NCBI GenBank assembly: GCA_002890585.1
Contig: MIQB01000004.1
Span: forward strand, 1-56,619
Reading direction: 5' to 3'
Length of the DNA: 56,619 nucleotides
DNA from: Tannerella sp. oral taxon 808
GTDB lineage: Bacteria > Bacteroidota > Bacteroidia > Bacteroidales > Tannerellaceae
In this document: positions 42,073 to 50,073 of the stretch, in pieces
Position numbering within the stretch: the stretch's first letter is position 1
Layout: each line of letters starts with the position of its first letter
Translations under genes and position numbers: made by a program
Notes under the pieces: generated by a model
What the model saw: only the letters and a program-made list of their open reading frames with translations
Databases searched by the model: none
What the model was told of the DNA's origin: nothing

Positions 42073-44238
42073 ATGAAGCAGATAATATATAGGTCATGGG
42101 TGGCGCTCTTGATGAGCCTCTTGTGTGCGATGGGCTATGCGCAGGATCGTGCGCAAAAGCGAGGCAGAGGGGGATTCTCACTCGCGGCTCGGCATGCGGC
42201 GCTGGCGGCCGATAGCCTGCGTGACACGGATAGTACACGCACTGGCACGCGGCGAATCAATGCTTACAAGCTGAGCGAGAAGTTAGGTGAGCCGTATGTG
42301 GCGGAGATGGATACCGACCGGATCAATACGGCTGATCATACGTTGATGGAAAGCCGTAGCGTGGCGGGGGCGTATGCTGCGAACATCGGGGCACCGTATC
42401 AGTCGAGGATCTTTAGCGAACGGGGCGAAGCACGCGACTTCATCTTTGCTGATGCCTTCGACGGGGAGATTATCTCTCCGACGAACGGTTTCTTCTACGA
42501 CGTGAAGGTGCCTTACTCCAACATCCTTTACACCCGCGCCGGCGGGTCGACGAAGCGAGAGGAGCAGCTGCGGGGGGTGATGACGAGTAACTTCGGGCGG
42601 AAGGTGAATGTGGGGGCGGACTTCGATTACACGTATAGCCGCGGACAATACACCTCGAACAACAATAAGCTGCTCTCGTATCGATTCTTCGGGAGCTATC
42701 GAGCTGACCGCTACGAGGCGTTTGCGCATGTGCGTAACCTGAACTTCGTAACCAATGAGAATGGCGGCCTGACGGACGACCGATATATTACAGACCCGGA
42801 CAACTTTGAGGATGGGCGACGGGGAGTGGACAGTAAATCGTTCCCTACGCGATTCTCCAACACATACAACCGCCTGCGCAGCCGCGACCTCTTCTTGACG
42901 CACCGATACAATTTGGGCTTCTACCGAAAGATGACGGACGCTGAGGCCGAGCGGCGCCGCCAACGCGACGAGCGTGAGGAGAAGATCCGCCGGTTGGACG
43001 CGGAAAAGGCGCAAGAGAAGGGAAAGGCTGACGCCGCGCCTGCGGACAGCCGGCCGCAGCCACCGCACGAAGAAGAAGACGACGACCCGCACGCCGACGA
43101 GGTGTTTGTGCCCGTGGCCAGCGTGATCCACACGATAGAATATGAGGACTTCCGCCGCCGGTTCATCTCGAAAGACGCCGGCATCGACACGTGCTATGCG
43201 CACAGATATGATACCACCTCGGCGCTCCCCAACGACTTGCAAACGGCACGCACGCTGCGCAACACGCTCGCCCTCTCGCTCCGCGAGGGCTTCCAACGGT
43301 GGGTGAAGTTCGGGCTGACGGCATACGTCACGTTCGAGAACAGGCGCTTCGAGCAGGCGGGCGACACGGCAGGCGGCGTCTTCCAGGGGCGCACGCGGAC
43401 GGACGAATATGCCACCTGGCTCGGCGCCGAACTCTCCAGCACACAATCGCCGCTGCTCACCTTCCGCGCCCGCGGCGAGTTCGGCGTCTTGGGCAACGAC
43501 CTCGGGGAGGTGCACCTCAACGGGGAGATCGGCACGCGCTTCCGCCTCTTCGGGCGTGAGGCGGCGATCCGCGCTGAGGCCGCGCTGAGCAACACGCAGC
43601 CCGCCTTCTTCCAGCGACACTTCCACAGCCGATACTTCATGTGGGACGACGACCTGAACCATACGCAGCGCGTCTACATCGGCGGCGCGGCCGAGTGGGA
43701 GCAGACGCGGACGCGCCTTCAGGCGGGGGTGGAGAACATCACGAACTACGTCTACTTCGGCACCGACGGCCGGCCGGCGCAGCATGGCGGCAGCCTGCAG
43801 GTCGTCACCGCGCGCCTCAGGCAAGACTTCCGCTTCCGCGCTTTCGGGTGGGACAACGAGGCCGTCTATCAGCTCTCGTCGCAGGCCAGCATCCTGCCCC
43901 TGCCGCGGCTGGCGTTCCGCTCGAGCGCCTATGTGGTGGTGCGGCCGGTGCGCGTCCTCTTGGTGCAGATCGGCGCCGATGTGCGCTACTTCACGGCCTA
44001 TCATGCGCCGTATTACGAGCCTGCCACGCAGCAGTTTCAGAACCAGCGCGAGGTGCGGGTGGGCAATTATCCGCTCATCAATGCGTACGCCAACTTCCAC
44101 CTCCGGCAGGCGCGCTTCTTCGTGATGGCTTACAACCTCGGGCGCCTCTTCACTGAGCCGCGCTACTTCTCCATGCCGCATTACCCGCTTAACCCGATGG
44201 TGGTGAAGCTCGGCGTGGTGGTGATGTTTAATAATTGA
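42073..44238 (+). CDS. Putative porin (Bacteroidota PF14121-like)
   Basis: About 721 residues from MKQIIYRSWVALLMSLLCAMGYAQ, a clean signal peptide (earlier starts at 42034 precede the promoter box). The beta-barrel is rich in aromatic/Arg alternating strands, with the family segment FFYDVKVPYSNILYTRAGGSTKREEQL near residue 150. A highly charged insertion (AEAERRRQRDEREEKIRRLDAEKAQ..., about 298-345) ending in a His/Asp-rich HEEEDDDPHADE loop likely lies on the cell surface and could bind cations. Role: outer membrane diffusion channel (family inference). Confidence 0.82.
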   Translation: MKQIIYRSWVALLMSLLCAMGYAQDRAQKRGRGGFSLAARHAALAADSLRDTDSTRTGTRRINAYKLSEKLGEPYVAEMDTDRINTADHTLMESRSVAGAYAANIGAPYQSRIFSERGEARDFIFADAFDGEIISPTNGFFYDVKVPYSNILYTRAGGSTKREEQLRGVMTSNFGRKVNVGADFDYTYSRGQYTSNNNKLLSYRFFGSYRADRYEAFAHVRNLNFVTNENGGLTDDRYITDPDNFEDGRRGVDSKSFPTRFSNTYNRLRSRDLFLTHRYNLGFYRKMTDAEAERRRQRDEREEKIRRLDAEKAQEKGKADAAPADSRPQPPHEEEDDDPHADEVFVPVASVIHTIEYEDFRRRFISKDAGIDTCYAHRYDTTSALPNDLQTARTLRNTLALSLREGFQRWVKFGLTAYVTFENRRFEQAGDTAGGVFQGRTRTDEYATWLGAELSSTQSPLLTFRARGEFGVLGNDLGEVHLNGEIGTRFRLFGREAAIRAEAALSNTQPAFFQRHFHSRYFMWDDDLNHTQRVYIGGAAEWEQTRTRLQAGVENITNYVYFGTDGRPAQHGGSLQVVTARLRQDFRFRAFGWDNEAVYQLSSQASILPLPRLAFRSSAYVVVRPVRVLLVQIGADVRYFTAYHAPYYEPATQQFQNQREVRVGNYPLINAYANFHLRQARFFVMAYNLGRLFTEPRYFSMPHYPLNPMVVKLGVVVMFNN

Positions 44239-44245
44239 ATGAAGC

Positions 44246-44287
44246 CCCCCGCAGGCCTATATATATAAAGGTATAGGCGGGCGGGGG
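44246..44287 (+). terminator. GC-rich hairpin after the porin gene
   Basis: CCCCCGC (44246-44252) and GCCTATA pair with TATAGGC and GCGGGGG (44281-44287), with an AT-rich loop. Lies 8 bp after the porin stop. Confidence 0.6.
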
Positions 44288-44342
44288 AATGATTTATGGT
44301 CAATGACCTCCTACTCTCTACCACCCTCCCCTTTTTACGAAT

Positions 44343-45188
44343 ATGAAACCCCGCAAACTCCTTCAGCTTTACGTCGGCCTGTTGGCGCTGGCCGTGGCCA
44401 CGATGGGCCTCATCGGACTCTTCCGAACCCTGAACAAACAGGCCGCCGAACGGGCCGCCAACCGCGACTACGACGCCATCCGCCGCGAGGGCGTCCTCCG
44501 CATGGTCACCACCTACGGCGGCGCCGGCGGCTTCGTCGCCCCGGGCGACACCACCCTCCAAGGCTTCCAGTACGACCTCTGCCGCGCCCTGTCCCAATAC
44601 GCCGGCATCCCCACCGAAATGCACTTCGAGATGAGCCTCGAGGCCAGCTTCCGTGGCCTCCGTGAGGGGCGCTACGACGTCGTGGCCCGAAGCCTCCCCA
44701 CCACGGACGAGCTCAAGGCCGAATACCTCTTCACCGACCCGCTGATGACCGACCGCTTAGTGCTCGTGCAACGCCGCGACACGAGCCGGACGCCCATCCG
44801 CAACCAACTCGAACTCATCGGCCGCACCCTCTACGTCCCCCGCGAATCGCCCGCCATCCTGCGCCTCGAAAACCTCCGCCGCGAGATGGCCGACACCTTC
44901 CGCATCGTCCAAGAGCCCCTCTACGACTCCGAACAGCTCATCGACATGGTCGCCGCGGGCGACATCGACTACACCGTCTGCGACCGCCAGACCGCCCTCC
45001 GCGCCCAAGCCCGCTACCCCGCAGCCATCGACATCGAGACCGACATCGGCTTCACCCAGCTCCACGCCTGGGCCCTGCGCCGCACCTCCCCCGCCCTCCG
45101 CGACAGCCTCAACGCCTGGCTCCGCCGCATGCGCCGCGACGGCACCTTCGACCGCATCCGCCGCAAATACTACCCCGAGGGGGAATGA
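44343..45188 (+). CDS. Family-3 solute-binding protein, MltF-type without a lysozyme domain
   Basis: 281 residues with an uncleaved or signal-anchor helix (about 8-27). The SBP_bac_3 fold is visible: GVLRMVTTYGGAGGF, LQGFQYDLCRALSQYAGIPTEM, FRGLREGRYDVVARSLPTTDELKAEYLFTDPLM. MltF in E. coli adds a transglycosylase domain after such a module; this protein ends at the SBP domain, so it may sense or bind amino acids or muropeptides at the inner membrane. No transporter genes adjoin. Confidence 0.85.
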   Translation: MKPRKLLQLYVGLLALAVATMGLIGLFRTLNKQAAERAANRDYDAIRREGVLRMVTTYGGAGGFVAPGDTTLQGFQYDLCRALSQYAGIPTEMHFEMSLEASFRGLREGRYDVVARSLPTTDELKAEYLFTDPLMTDRLVLVQRRDTSRTPIRNQLELIGRTLYVPRESPAILRLENLRREMADTFRIVQEPLYDSEQLIDMVAAGDIDYTVCDRQTALRAQARYPAAIDIETDIGFTQLHAWALRRTSPALRDSLNAWLRRMRRDGTFDRIRRKYYPEGE

Positions 45189-45308
45189 GGGGGGAGCGGC
45201 ACCGTCAGGGATCTATTGACCAACAAGAATCCCATACTATGTTTGCGAACAAATCCAGATCGGCTAACGAAAAGAGGCTTGGAGAAGCGTCAATACACAA
45301 AACCTCGG

Positions 45309-45560
45309 CTCCCGACAGAGATCGGAGATGTGCCAAACGCCATCTTTTCGCATAAAATGGCTTCGACGATCGGAAATGCCATATTATGCCGCATAAAATG
45401 GCTTTGACGATTGGAAATGCGATTTTATGTCGCATAAAACGGCTTCGACGATCGGAAATGCCATATTATGTCGCATAAAATGGCTTTGACAATAGGAAAT
45501 GCGGTTTTATGTCGCAAAACATGGCTTCGACGATCGGAAATGCGGTTTTATGTCGCATAA
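45309..45560. repeat. Tandem array H: six 41-bp units upstream of the DUF6261-like paralogue 2
   Basis: GCATAAAA-type anchors at 45350, 45391, 45432, 45473, 45514 and 45555 (41 bp apart), with one diverged unit before them. Unit halves GCCATATTATG and GCATAAAATGGC are near reverse complements around a single central base, so each unit junction is a palindrome. The stretch is AT-rich. Confidence 0.95.
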
Positions 45561-45614
45561 TGCCTCCTTCTTAATCGATCACCTTATTATTCACACATAA
45601 AAACCTATCAGCTT

Positions 45615-46586
45615 ATGGCAGAAACAGAAGACAACCTTCCGAAAATCGTAAAGTTCGAAGGAAACAACAGTGGCGTTTTCAATTCGCTGGAACACACAGC
45701 GTATCATAGCGCACAGTACGAATGGGTTAAGTCCGTCGATCAGACGAAACTAAAAATGCCCCCCACATTAATGCCCACATGGGAGAAGAACATTCACGAA
45801 GAAGTGCAGATCAATGAAGAAGCCGCCAAGTCGTTGATCACCGTCGCACTGCGCGAAAAAGACACCGAGCGCGACCGACTGCTGACGAACATCTTCTACG
45901 TGGTCCGCGGGCAGATCTGCTCCCCCGTGAAGGCAACAGCCGAGGCCGCCACACGCCTGAACAACGTGCTGGAGCCTTACACCGGTATCCAAAAACGCCG
46001 TAACGAAATGGAAACAGCCAGCATCGACGGCCTCGAGACCGACCTCTCCACCCGCACAGCCGACGTGGCCGCCCTCGGCCTCACCGCCACCCTCGCAGCC
46101 CTCCACACCGCCAATGAAGGCTACAAAAAGCTCCTCATGCAGCGCCGCGGCGACCAATCCGACAGCAAACTGCCACCCATGACCAAGGTCCGCCCCAAAA
46201 CGGACGCCGCCTACGAGGTAGTCTGCCAGTACATCCAAGCCGCCTACATCTACGCCACGGCCGACGAAGATCGAGCCATGATCGAAGGACTCGTTCGGCA
46301 CATGAACAAGACCTCAGCCGACTACAAAGCTTTGCATAACCAAAGCATGGCGCAGAAGAAATCCTCCGCCAACAAAAAGCCCAAGGATCCCAAGCAACCC
46401 AAAGATCCCAAGCAGCCCAAGGATCCGAAGAAGCCCGGCGGCGGCGACGACATCCACCTCCCCGAAGAGCCACCCAAAAAGCCCGACGAGGAGCAGCCGA
46501 AGCCCAACCCCGGCGGCGGCGACAGCGGCGGCGACGACATCCAAATCCCCTCAGAGCCCCCCAAAAAACCCGACGGACAGGGCTAA
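45615..46586 (+). CDS. DUF6261-like protein with a Lys/Pro repeat tail, paralogue 2
   Basis: 323 residues, clearly paralogous to the gene at 33413: shared VQTKLKMPP/DKTKLKFPP region, TDAAYEVVCQYIQAAYI..., and the same tail of PKDPKQPKDPKQPKDPKKP then GGGDDIHLPEEPPKKPDEEQ. The body is helical; no signal peptide or membrane helix. Function unknown. It is followed by the inverted copy of the hairpin that follows paralogue 1 and then by the low-GC toxin-antitoxin-chaperone-like unit. Confidence 0.75.
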   Translation: MAETEDNLPKIVKFEGNNSGVFNSLEHTAYHSAQYEWVKSVDQTKLKMPPTLMPTWEKNIHEEVQINEEAAKSLITVALREKDTERDRLLTNIFYVVRGQICSPVKATAEAATRLNNVLEPYTGIQKRRNEMETASIDGLETDLSTRTADVAALGLTATLAALHTANEGYKKLLMQRRGDQSDSKLPPMTKVRPKTDAAYEVVCQYIQAAYIYATADEDRAMIEGLVRHMNKTSADYKALHNQSMAQKKSSANKKPKDPKQPKDPKQPKDPKKPGGGDDIHLPEEPPKKPDEEQPKPNPGGGDSGGDDIQIPSEPPKKPDGQG

Positions 46587-46612
46587 TGATTCATTCTTAA
46601 TGATCAATGATT

Positions 46613-46652
46613 ATGCCGGGCACACGCCCCCCCAGAGCGTGTGCCCGGTCAT
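46613..46652. terminator. Hairpin after DUF6261-like paralogue 2, copy 4 of the repeated element
   Basis: ATGCCGGGCACACGC pairs with GCGTGTGCCCGG-CAT (46637-46652), then ATTTTTCGTTTTTAG. It is copy 3 in the opposite orientation, with compensatory changes in both arms. Confidence 0.8.
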
Positions 46653-46709
46653 TTTTCGTTTTTAGCTCAATGATCATGGCTTATTCATCATTAATCAAAT
46701 GAACCAATC

Positions 46710-46976
46710 ATGGGAAAAATGCTTGAAGAACTGAAGAATTACTTCGACAACACCCCGCAAGAGGTGCTGGATAAAGAATGGGAAGAGCTGGCTTACTTGA
46801 ACAAGATCGGCCCCGATGTGTTCGAGTATGCAGAGGCGATGAAAGAGTATATCGAGTTTCTAAGGTCAGAGCCTCCTACTCTGATATACAACAGAGAGCA
46901 AAACCAAGCGTATTCATTCGAACAGTCAAATGAAGTGGAAGTTCATAATGAGAACGATTACGACTATGCAGCTTGA
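46710..46976 (+). CDS. Small acidic protein, candidate antitoxin of a toxin-antitoxin-chaperone operon
   Basis: 88 residues (or 85 from the Met at 46719). The N-terminal two thirds (FDNTPQEVLDKEWEELAYLNKIGPDVFEYAEAMKEYIEFL) is helical and resembles small Bacteroides proteins of the NTPxEVLxxDWEE type, function unassigned. The C-terminal ~30 residues are polar and acidic and end NENDYDYAA. In toxin-antitoxin-chaperone systems the antitoxin carries a C-terminal segment bound by the SecB-like chaperone, and release leads to proteolysis; the acidic tail ending in AA would fit (inference). GC about 45 percent in the 240 bases counted. The chaperone gene follows after a TGA-TAGGAG ribosome-binding site. 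Confidence 0.7.
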   Translation: MGKMLEELKNYFDNTPQEVLDKEWEELAYLNKIGPDVFEYAEAMKEYIEFLRSEPPTLIYNREQNQAYSFEQSNEVEVHNENDYDYAA

Positions 46977-46990
46977 TAGGAGAAACTATT

Positions 46991-47455
46991 ATGGAAAAAG
47001 AAGGATTGAAAAAAGCAGTCTTTAGATTAAAGACTTATCGGTTTATCGATGTCACGGCACATTTTGAAATTCCAGATAAGACAGAGCTGGTCATCTCAAT
47101 GGATCCAAGCGGTACTTTTTACGCAGAAGATTCTCGATATGAATTGCTTTTTAAGACCCATGTAACGCGTAAAGACAGCCTCGAATCAGTTATTGATGCA
47201 TCCTGTACAGCAGACTTTCATATTGATTCATGCACCTCGCCAGACGACATCCCAGAGTTCTTTTATTCCAACTCTTTGGCCATCCTTTTCCCCTATATAC
47301 GAGCTTTTATCAGCACCGTTTTTCTTCAGGCTAATGTTACTCCGGTTGTACTTCCAATCGTCAATTTGAAAGGTCTCGGAGATAAGTTGAAGTCGAAAAC
47401 TACAATTGTCACTATCTCTACAAATGAAAGAGACGACAATCTATCAGACGCTTGA
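46991..47455 (+). CDS. SecB-like chaperone
   Basis: 154 residues from the Met at 46991, which has AGGAGA 8 nt upstream. The SecB signature is clear: FFYSNSLAILFPYIRAFISTVFLQANVTPVVLPIVNLKGL matches the LFPYaR...tFP...LaPvNF core of SecB, and the first half gives the beta strands of that fold. A general export SecB is not expected in this operon context; SecB-like proteins of this kind control toxin-antitoxin pairs in Mycobacterium TAC and in E. coli CmdTAC. About 40 percent GC (190 G/C in 480 bases counted, 46981-47460), far below neighbours, suggesting acquisition by transfer. Its end overlaps the next gene. Confidence 0.85.
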   Translation: MEKEGLKKAVFRLKTYRFIDVTAHFEIPDKTELVISMDPSGTFYAEDSRYELLFKTHVTRKDSLESVIDASCTADFHIDSCTSPDDIPEFFYSNSLAILFPYIRAFISTVFLQANVTPVVLPIVNLKGLGDKLKSKTTIVTISTNERDDNLSDA

Positions 47456-48020
47456 AGACCGAAGCAATGACGAGGAAGTTTTGGCGCACGGCCCCTATTG
47501 GTGTCATCTTCATGACGTCAACGGTAAAAAGAAAGAAGGCGTAAGGGAGCCTTGGTTGGGACCCGGATATTATTTCTGGGACACACGAATCGCTGACGCT
47601 CGCTGGTGGGGAGAAACCATCTATCAGGAAAAGGGCTACATCATCTGTCAATTACGATACGACGCCCATTCACCCTCCCTATTTGATATGGTCGGCGACC
47701 TCGCTCACTACGACGAATTCATGAGCCTCGCAAGACAGATTCAAGAGAGGCGCAGAACTAAAACAATAAGCTTCCCCTTTGTCCTCGCCTACCTAAAACG
47801 ACATGCCGGATTTAGCTATAAAGCCATCCGAGTTTGTCCTCACCCTCCAAAATTTATCTCTACAAACATCACCTTTCCCGGAAGCCGAATGACCGTGGCA
47901 AGGTTGGACAAAGTCCAGCTCTGCTTCTTTGATAAGTCACTTTTTATAGAGCCCTTCGAGATTGTCGAACGGTCAGCTGGGTTATCTATTCAATTTGAAT
48001 ACTCATCCAAACAGAAATAA
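47424..48020 (+). CDS. Putative ADP-ribosyltransferase-like toxin (CmdT-like, tentative)
   Basis: 198 residues from MKETTIYQTLEDRSNDEEVL at 47424, overlapping the chaperone gene by 32 bp. Candidate NAD-binding features of ART-fold toxins: LAHGPYWCHL (His-Gly), then GPGYYFWDTRIADARWWGE, where a Gly-rich loop with aromatic residues is followed by an Ala/Trp helix as in DUF3990/RES-type ARTs. The C-terminal half (FPFVLAYLKRHAGFSYKAIR, FPGSRMTVARLDKVQLCFF) is not recognised. No catalytic Glu is assigned with confidence. CmdT of E. coli ADP-ribosylates mRNA and blocks translation during phage infection; that function is proposed from gene neighbours. Alternative: a different toxin fold. Confidence 0.65.
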   Translation: MKETTIYQTLEDRSNDEEVLAHGPYWCHLHDVNGKKKEGVREPWLGPGYYFWDTRIADARWWGETIYQEKGYIICQLRYDAHSPSLFDMVGDLAHYDEFMSLARQIQERRRTKTISFPFVLAYLKRHAGFSYKAIRVCPHPPKFISTNITFPGSRMTVARLDKVQLCFFDKSLFIEPFEIVERSAGLSIQFEYSSKQK

Positions 48021-48025
48021 CCACC

Positions 48026-48430
48026 ATGCCCCTCCCCCTCCGCCGCCTCCACCACATCGCCATCATTTCGGCCGACTACCCCCGCTCGCTCCATTTCTAT
48101 ACCCACATCCTCGGCCTCACCCTCCGCGCCGAGCACTACCGCGCCGAGCGACAATCCTATAAAGCCGACCTCGCCCTGGGCGACACCTACGTCGTCGAAC
48201 TCTTCTCCTTCCCCTCGCCACCCCCGCGGCCGTCATACCCCGAAGCCGCCGGCCTCCGCCACCTCGCCTTCGAAGTTGACGACATCGAAGCCTCCAGCCG
48301 CTACCTCGATCGCCGCAGCATCTCCCACGAGCCCATCCGCACCGACCCCTACACCGGCCTCCGCTTCCTCTTCCTCGCCGACCCCGACGGCCTCCCCATC
48401 GAACTCTACGAAAAAGAATCACCTCAATAA
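48026..48430 (+). CDS. VOC family (glyoxalase-like) protein
   Basis: 134 residues. LHHIAIISADYPRSLHFYTHILGLTLRAEHYR and LRHLAFEVDDIEASSRYLDRRSI are the two vicinal-oxygen-chelate halves, with metal-binding His in HHIA and RHLA and Glu in VVELF and IELYE. YaeR-type members have glyoxalase I-like or related activity; the substrate is unknown. Strong GC (about 65 percent class codons) resumes here, marking the end of the low-GC unit. Confidence 0.9.
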   Translation: MPLPLRRLHHIAIISADYPRSLHFYTHILGLTLRAEHYRAERQSYKADLALGDTYVVELFSFPSPPPRPSYPEAAGLRHLAFEVDDIEASSRYLDRRSISHEPIRTDPYTGLRFLFLADPDGLPIELYEKESPQ

Positions 48431-48439
48431 CACAAGAAA

Positions 48440-49264
48440 ATGAAAACAACCCCCACCCCCCACCACGAAGCCGCCGAACACCTCATCCAACACATCGGCC
48501 AAGCCCCCCAAACAGCCATCATCCTCGGCAGCGGCCTCGGCGCCCTCGCCGACCACATCACCGACGCCACCATCATCCCCTACGCCGCCATCCCCCACTT
48601 CGCCCACTCCACCGCCGTCGGCCACAAAGGCAACCTCATCTTCGGCCGCCTCGGCCGTCAGCCCGTCATGGCCATGCAAGGACGCTTCCACTATTATGAG
48701 GGCTACACCATGCAACAAGTCACCTTCCCCATCCGCGTCATGGCCCTCCTCGGCGTCCGTCGCCTCCTCGTCTCCAACGCCGCCGGAGGCATCAACAACA
48801 CCTACCACATCGGCGACCTCATGATCATCCGCGACCACATCAACATGATGCCCAACCCCCTCATCGGCCCCAACGACCCCCGCTTCGGCCCCCGCTTCCC
48901 CGACATGACCCGCGCCTACGACCGCGACCTCATCCACGCCGCCGAAGCCATCGCCCAAGAGCAAGGCATCACACTCCGAAAAGGCGTCTACGTCGGCCTC
49001 ACCGGCCCCTCCTACGAGACCCCCGCCGAATACGCCGCCTACGGCCGCCTCGGAGGCGACGCCATCGGCATGAGCACCGTCCCCGAAGTCATCGTCGCCC
49101 GCCACGCCGGCATACGCGTCTTCGGCATGTCCGTCATCACCAACGAAGGCTACCACTTCGCCGACGATTTCGTCAACGACGCCGACGAAGTCGTCCGCGC
49201 CGCCAACCGCGCCACCGACGTCATGACCCGCCTCTTCACCACCCTCATCGAACGCACCGAATAA
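48440..49264 (+). CDS. Purine-nucleoside phosphorylase, PNP-I trimeric type
   Basis: 274 residues. IILGSGLGALADHI (phosphate site), GRFHYYEGYTMQQVTFPIRVM, LLVSNAAGGINNTYHIGDLMIIRDHIN, GMSTVPEVIVARHAG and SVITNEGYH (purine-contacting Asn) identify the family that splits inosine and guanosine with phosphate for purine salvage. The gene lies 9 bp after the VOC gene and 12 bp before the YbaK-like gene, an apparent operon with extremely C-rich codons. Confidence 0.95.
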   Translation: MKTTPTPHHEAAEHLIQHIGQAPQTAIILGSGLGALADHITDATIIPYAAIPHFAHSTAVGHKGNLIFGRLGRQPVMAMQGRFHYYEGYTMQQVTFPIRVMALLGVRRLLVSNAAGGINNTYHIGDLMIIRDHINMMPNPLIGPNDPRFGPRFPDMTRAYDRDLIHAAEAIAQEQGITLRKGVYVGLTGPSYETPAEYAAYGRLGGDAIGMSTVPEVIVARHAGIRVFGMSVITNEGYHFADDFVNDADEVVRAANRATDVMTRLFTTLIERTE

Positions 49265-49276
49265 CCCCCACCCACC

Positions 49277-49768
49277 ATGATCGGCCCACCCGCGCTCTAC
49301 ACCCTCCTCCAACAACTCAACATCCCCTTCGATTACATCGAACATCCCCCCCTCCCCACCCTCGCCGCCGCCCAACACTACCTCCACGGCCACGACGTCA
49401 ACCTCTGCAAAAACCTCTTCTTCCGCAACCACAAGGGCAACCGCCACTACCTCGTCATCCTCGCCGGCGACAGCTCGATGGACATCCACGCCATCGAGCA
49501 TCGCCTCCACGAGGGCAAACTCACCTTCGCCTCCCCCCGCCGCATGCAACATTACCTCGGCCTTACCCCCGGCTCTGTCAGCCCCTTCGGCCTCATCCAC
49601 GACACCGAGCACCACGTCCGCCTCTTCCTCGACCAAAACCTCCGCCACACCCCCCGCCTCAGCTTCCACCCCTGCCTCAACACCGCCTCCCTCACCCTTG
49701 CCCGCGAAGACCTCCTCCGCTTCATCGACCACCTCGGCAACGCCTACGAGTGGCTCGACCTCTATTAA
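49277..49768 (+). CDS. YbaK/ProX-type aminoacyl-tRNA deacylase
   Basis: 163 residues. FDYIEHPPLPTLAAAQHYL, CKNLFFRNHKGNRHYLVILAGDSSMDI and LTPGSVSPFGLIHD follow the YbaK/PrdX plan, with the conserved Lys before N-L-F and the G.vsPfgl motif. These enzymes hydrolyse mischarged tRNA, often Ala-tRNA-Pro, in trans; that would complement the editing-less ProS at 36314 (inference). Last gene of the purine phosphorylase cluster. Confidence 0.9.
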   Translation: MIGPPALYTLLQQLNIPFDYIEHPPLPTLAAAQHYLHGHDVNLCKNLFFRNHKGNRHYLVILAGDSSMDIHAIEHRLHEGKLTFASPRRMQHYLGLTPGSVSPFGLIHDTEHHVRLFLDQNLRHTPRLSFHPCLNTASLTLAREDLLRFIDHLGNAYEWLDLY

Positions 49769-49823
49769 TCCACACAACACACACACGCCGCCCCCCCCTC
49801 CCCCAGAAAAAAACAACGCAACA

Positions 49824-49854
49824 TTTGCACGTTTGGTAATCGGAAATATCTTTG
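49824..49854 (+). promoter_or_regulatory. Canonical promoter for the tRNA cluster
   Basis: -33 TTTG (49824-49827), 19-bp spacer, -7 TATCTTTG (49847-49854): the full Bacteroidota consensus and the best promoter in the window. Confidence 0.85.
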
Positions 49855-49892
49855 CGCCCGTCAATCGAGAGAGATCGACACAAAAAACACAA

Positions 49893-49965
49893 GCGGAAGT
49901 AGCTCAGTTGGTAGAGCACAACCTTGCCAAGGTTGGGGTCGCGGATTCGAGTTCCGTCTTCCGCT
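49893..49965 (+). tRNA. tRNA-Gly (GCC)
   Basis: 73 nt cloverleaf: acceptor GCGGAAG/CTTCCGC, D arm GCTC...GAGC, anticodon stem CAACC/GGTTG with loop TTGCCAA (anticodon GCC), T arm GCGGA-TTCGAGT-TCCGT. No encoded CCA; a 7-bp acceptor fully pairs. Confidence 0.98.
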
Positions 49966-50073
49966 CTCTTTTTTATAAAGAAGAAGACGAGCCCTCCCCC
50001 GTTCCGATCAGCTGCAAGTTGAGAAGGACAAAAAACCATCAGGCCGTCCTCTTTTTAAGCAATGAATTGATAG

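Noticed and set aside
42283..44181. 632-codon minus-strand open frame opposite the porin gene
   Set aside because: No recognisable domain; His/Val/Leu-rich antisense shadow. The porin frame is supported by signal peptide and promoter.
46973..47455. General export chaperone SecB
   Set aside because: The gene lies in a low-GC three-gene unit with a small acidic protein and a toxin-like protein, which fits toxin-antitoxin-chaperone logic better than housekeeping export. Export use cannot be excluded from sequence alone.
48419..49864. 481-codon Gly/Val/Asp-rich minus-strand frame
   Set aside because: Antisense of purine phosphorylase and YbaK-like genes; composition is that of complemented C-rich codons.
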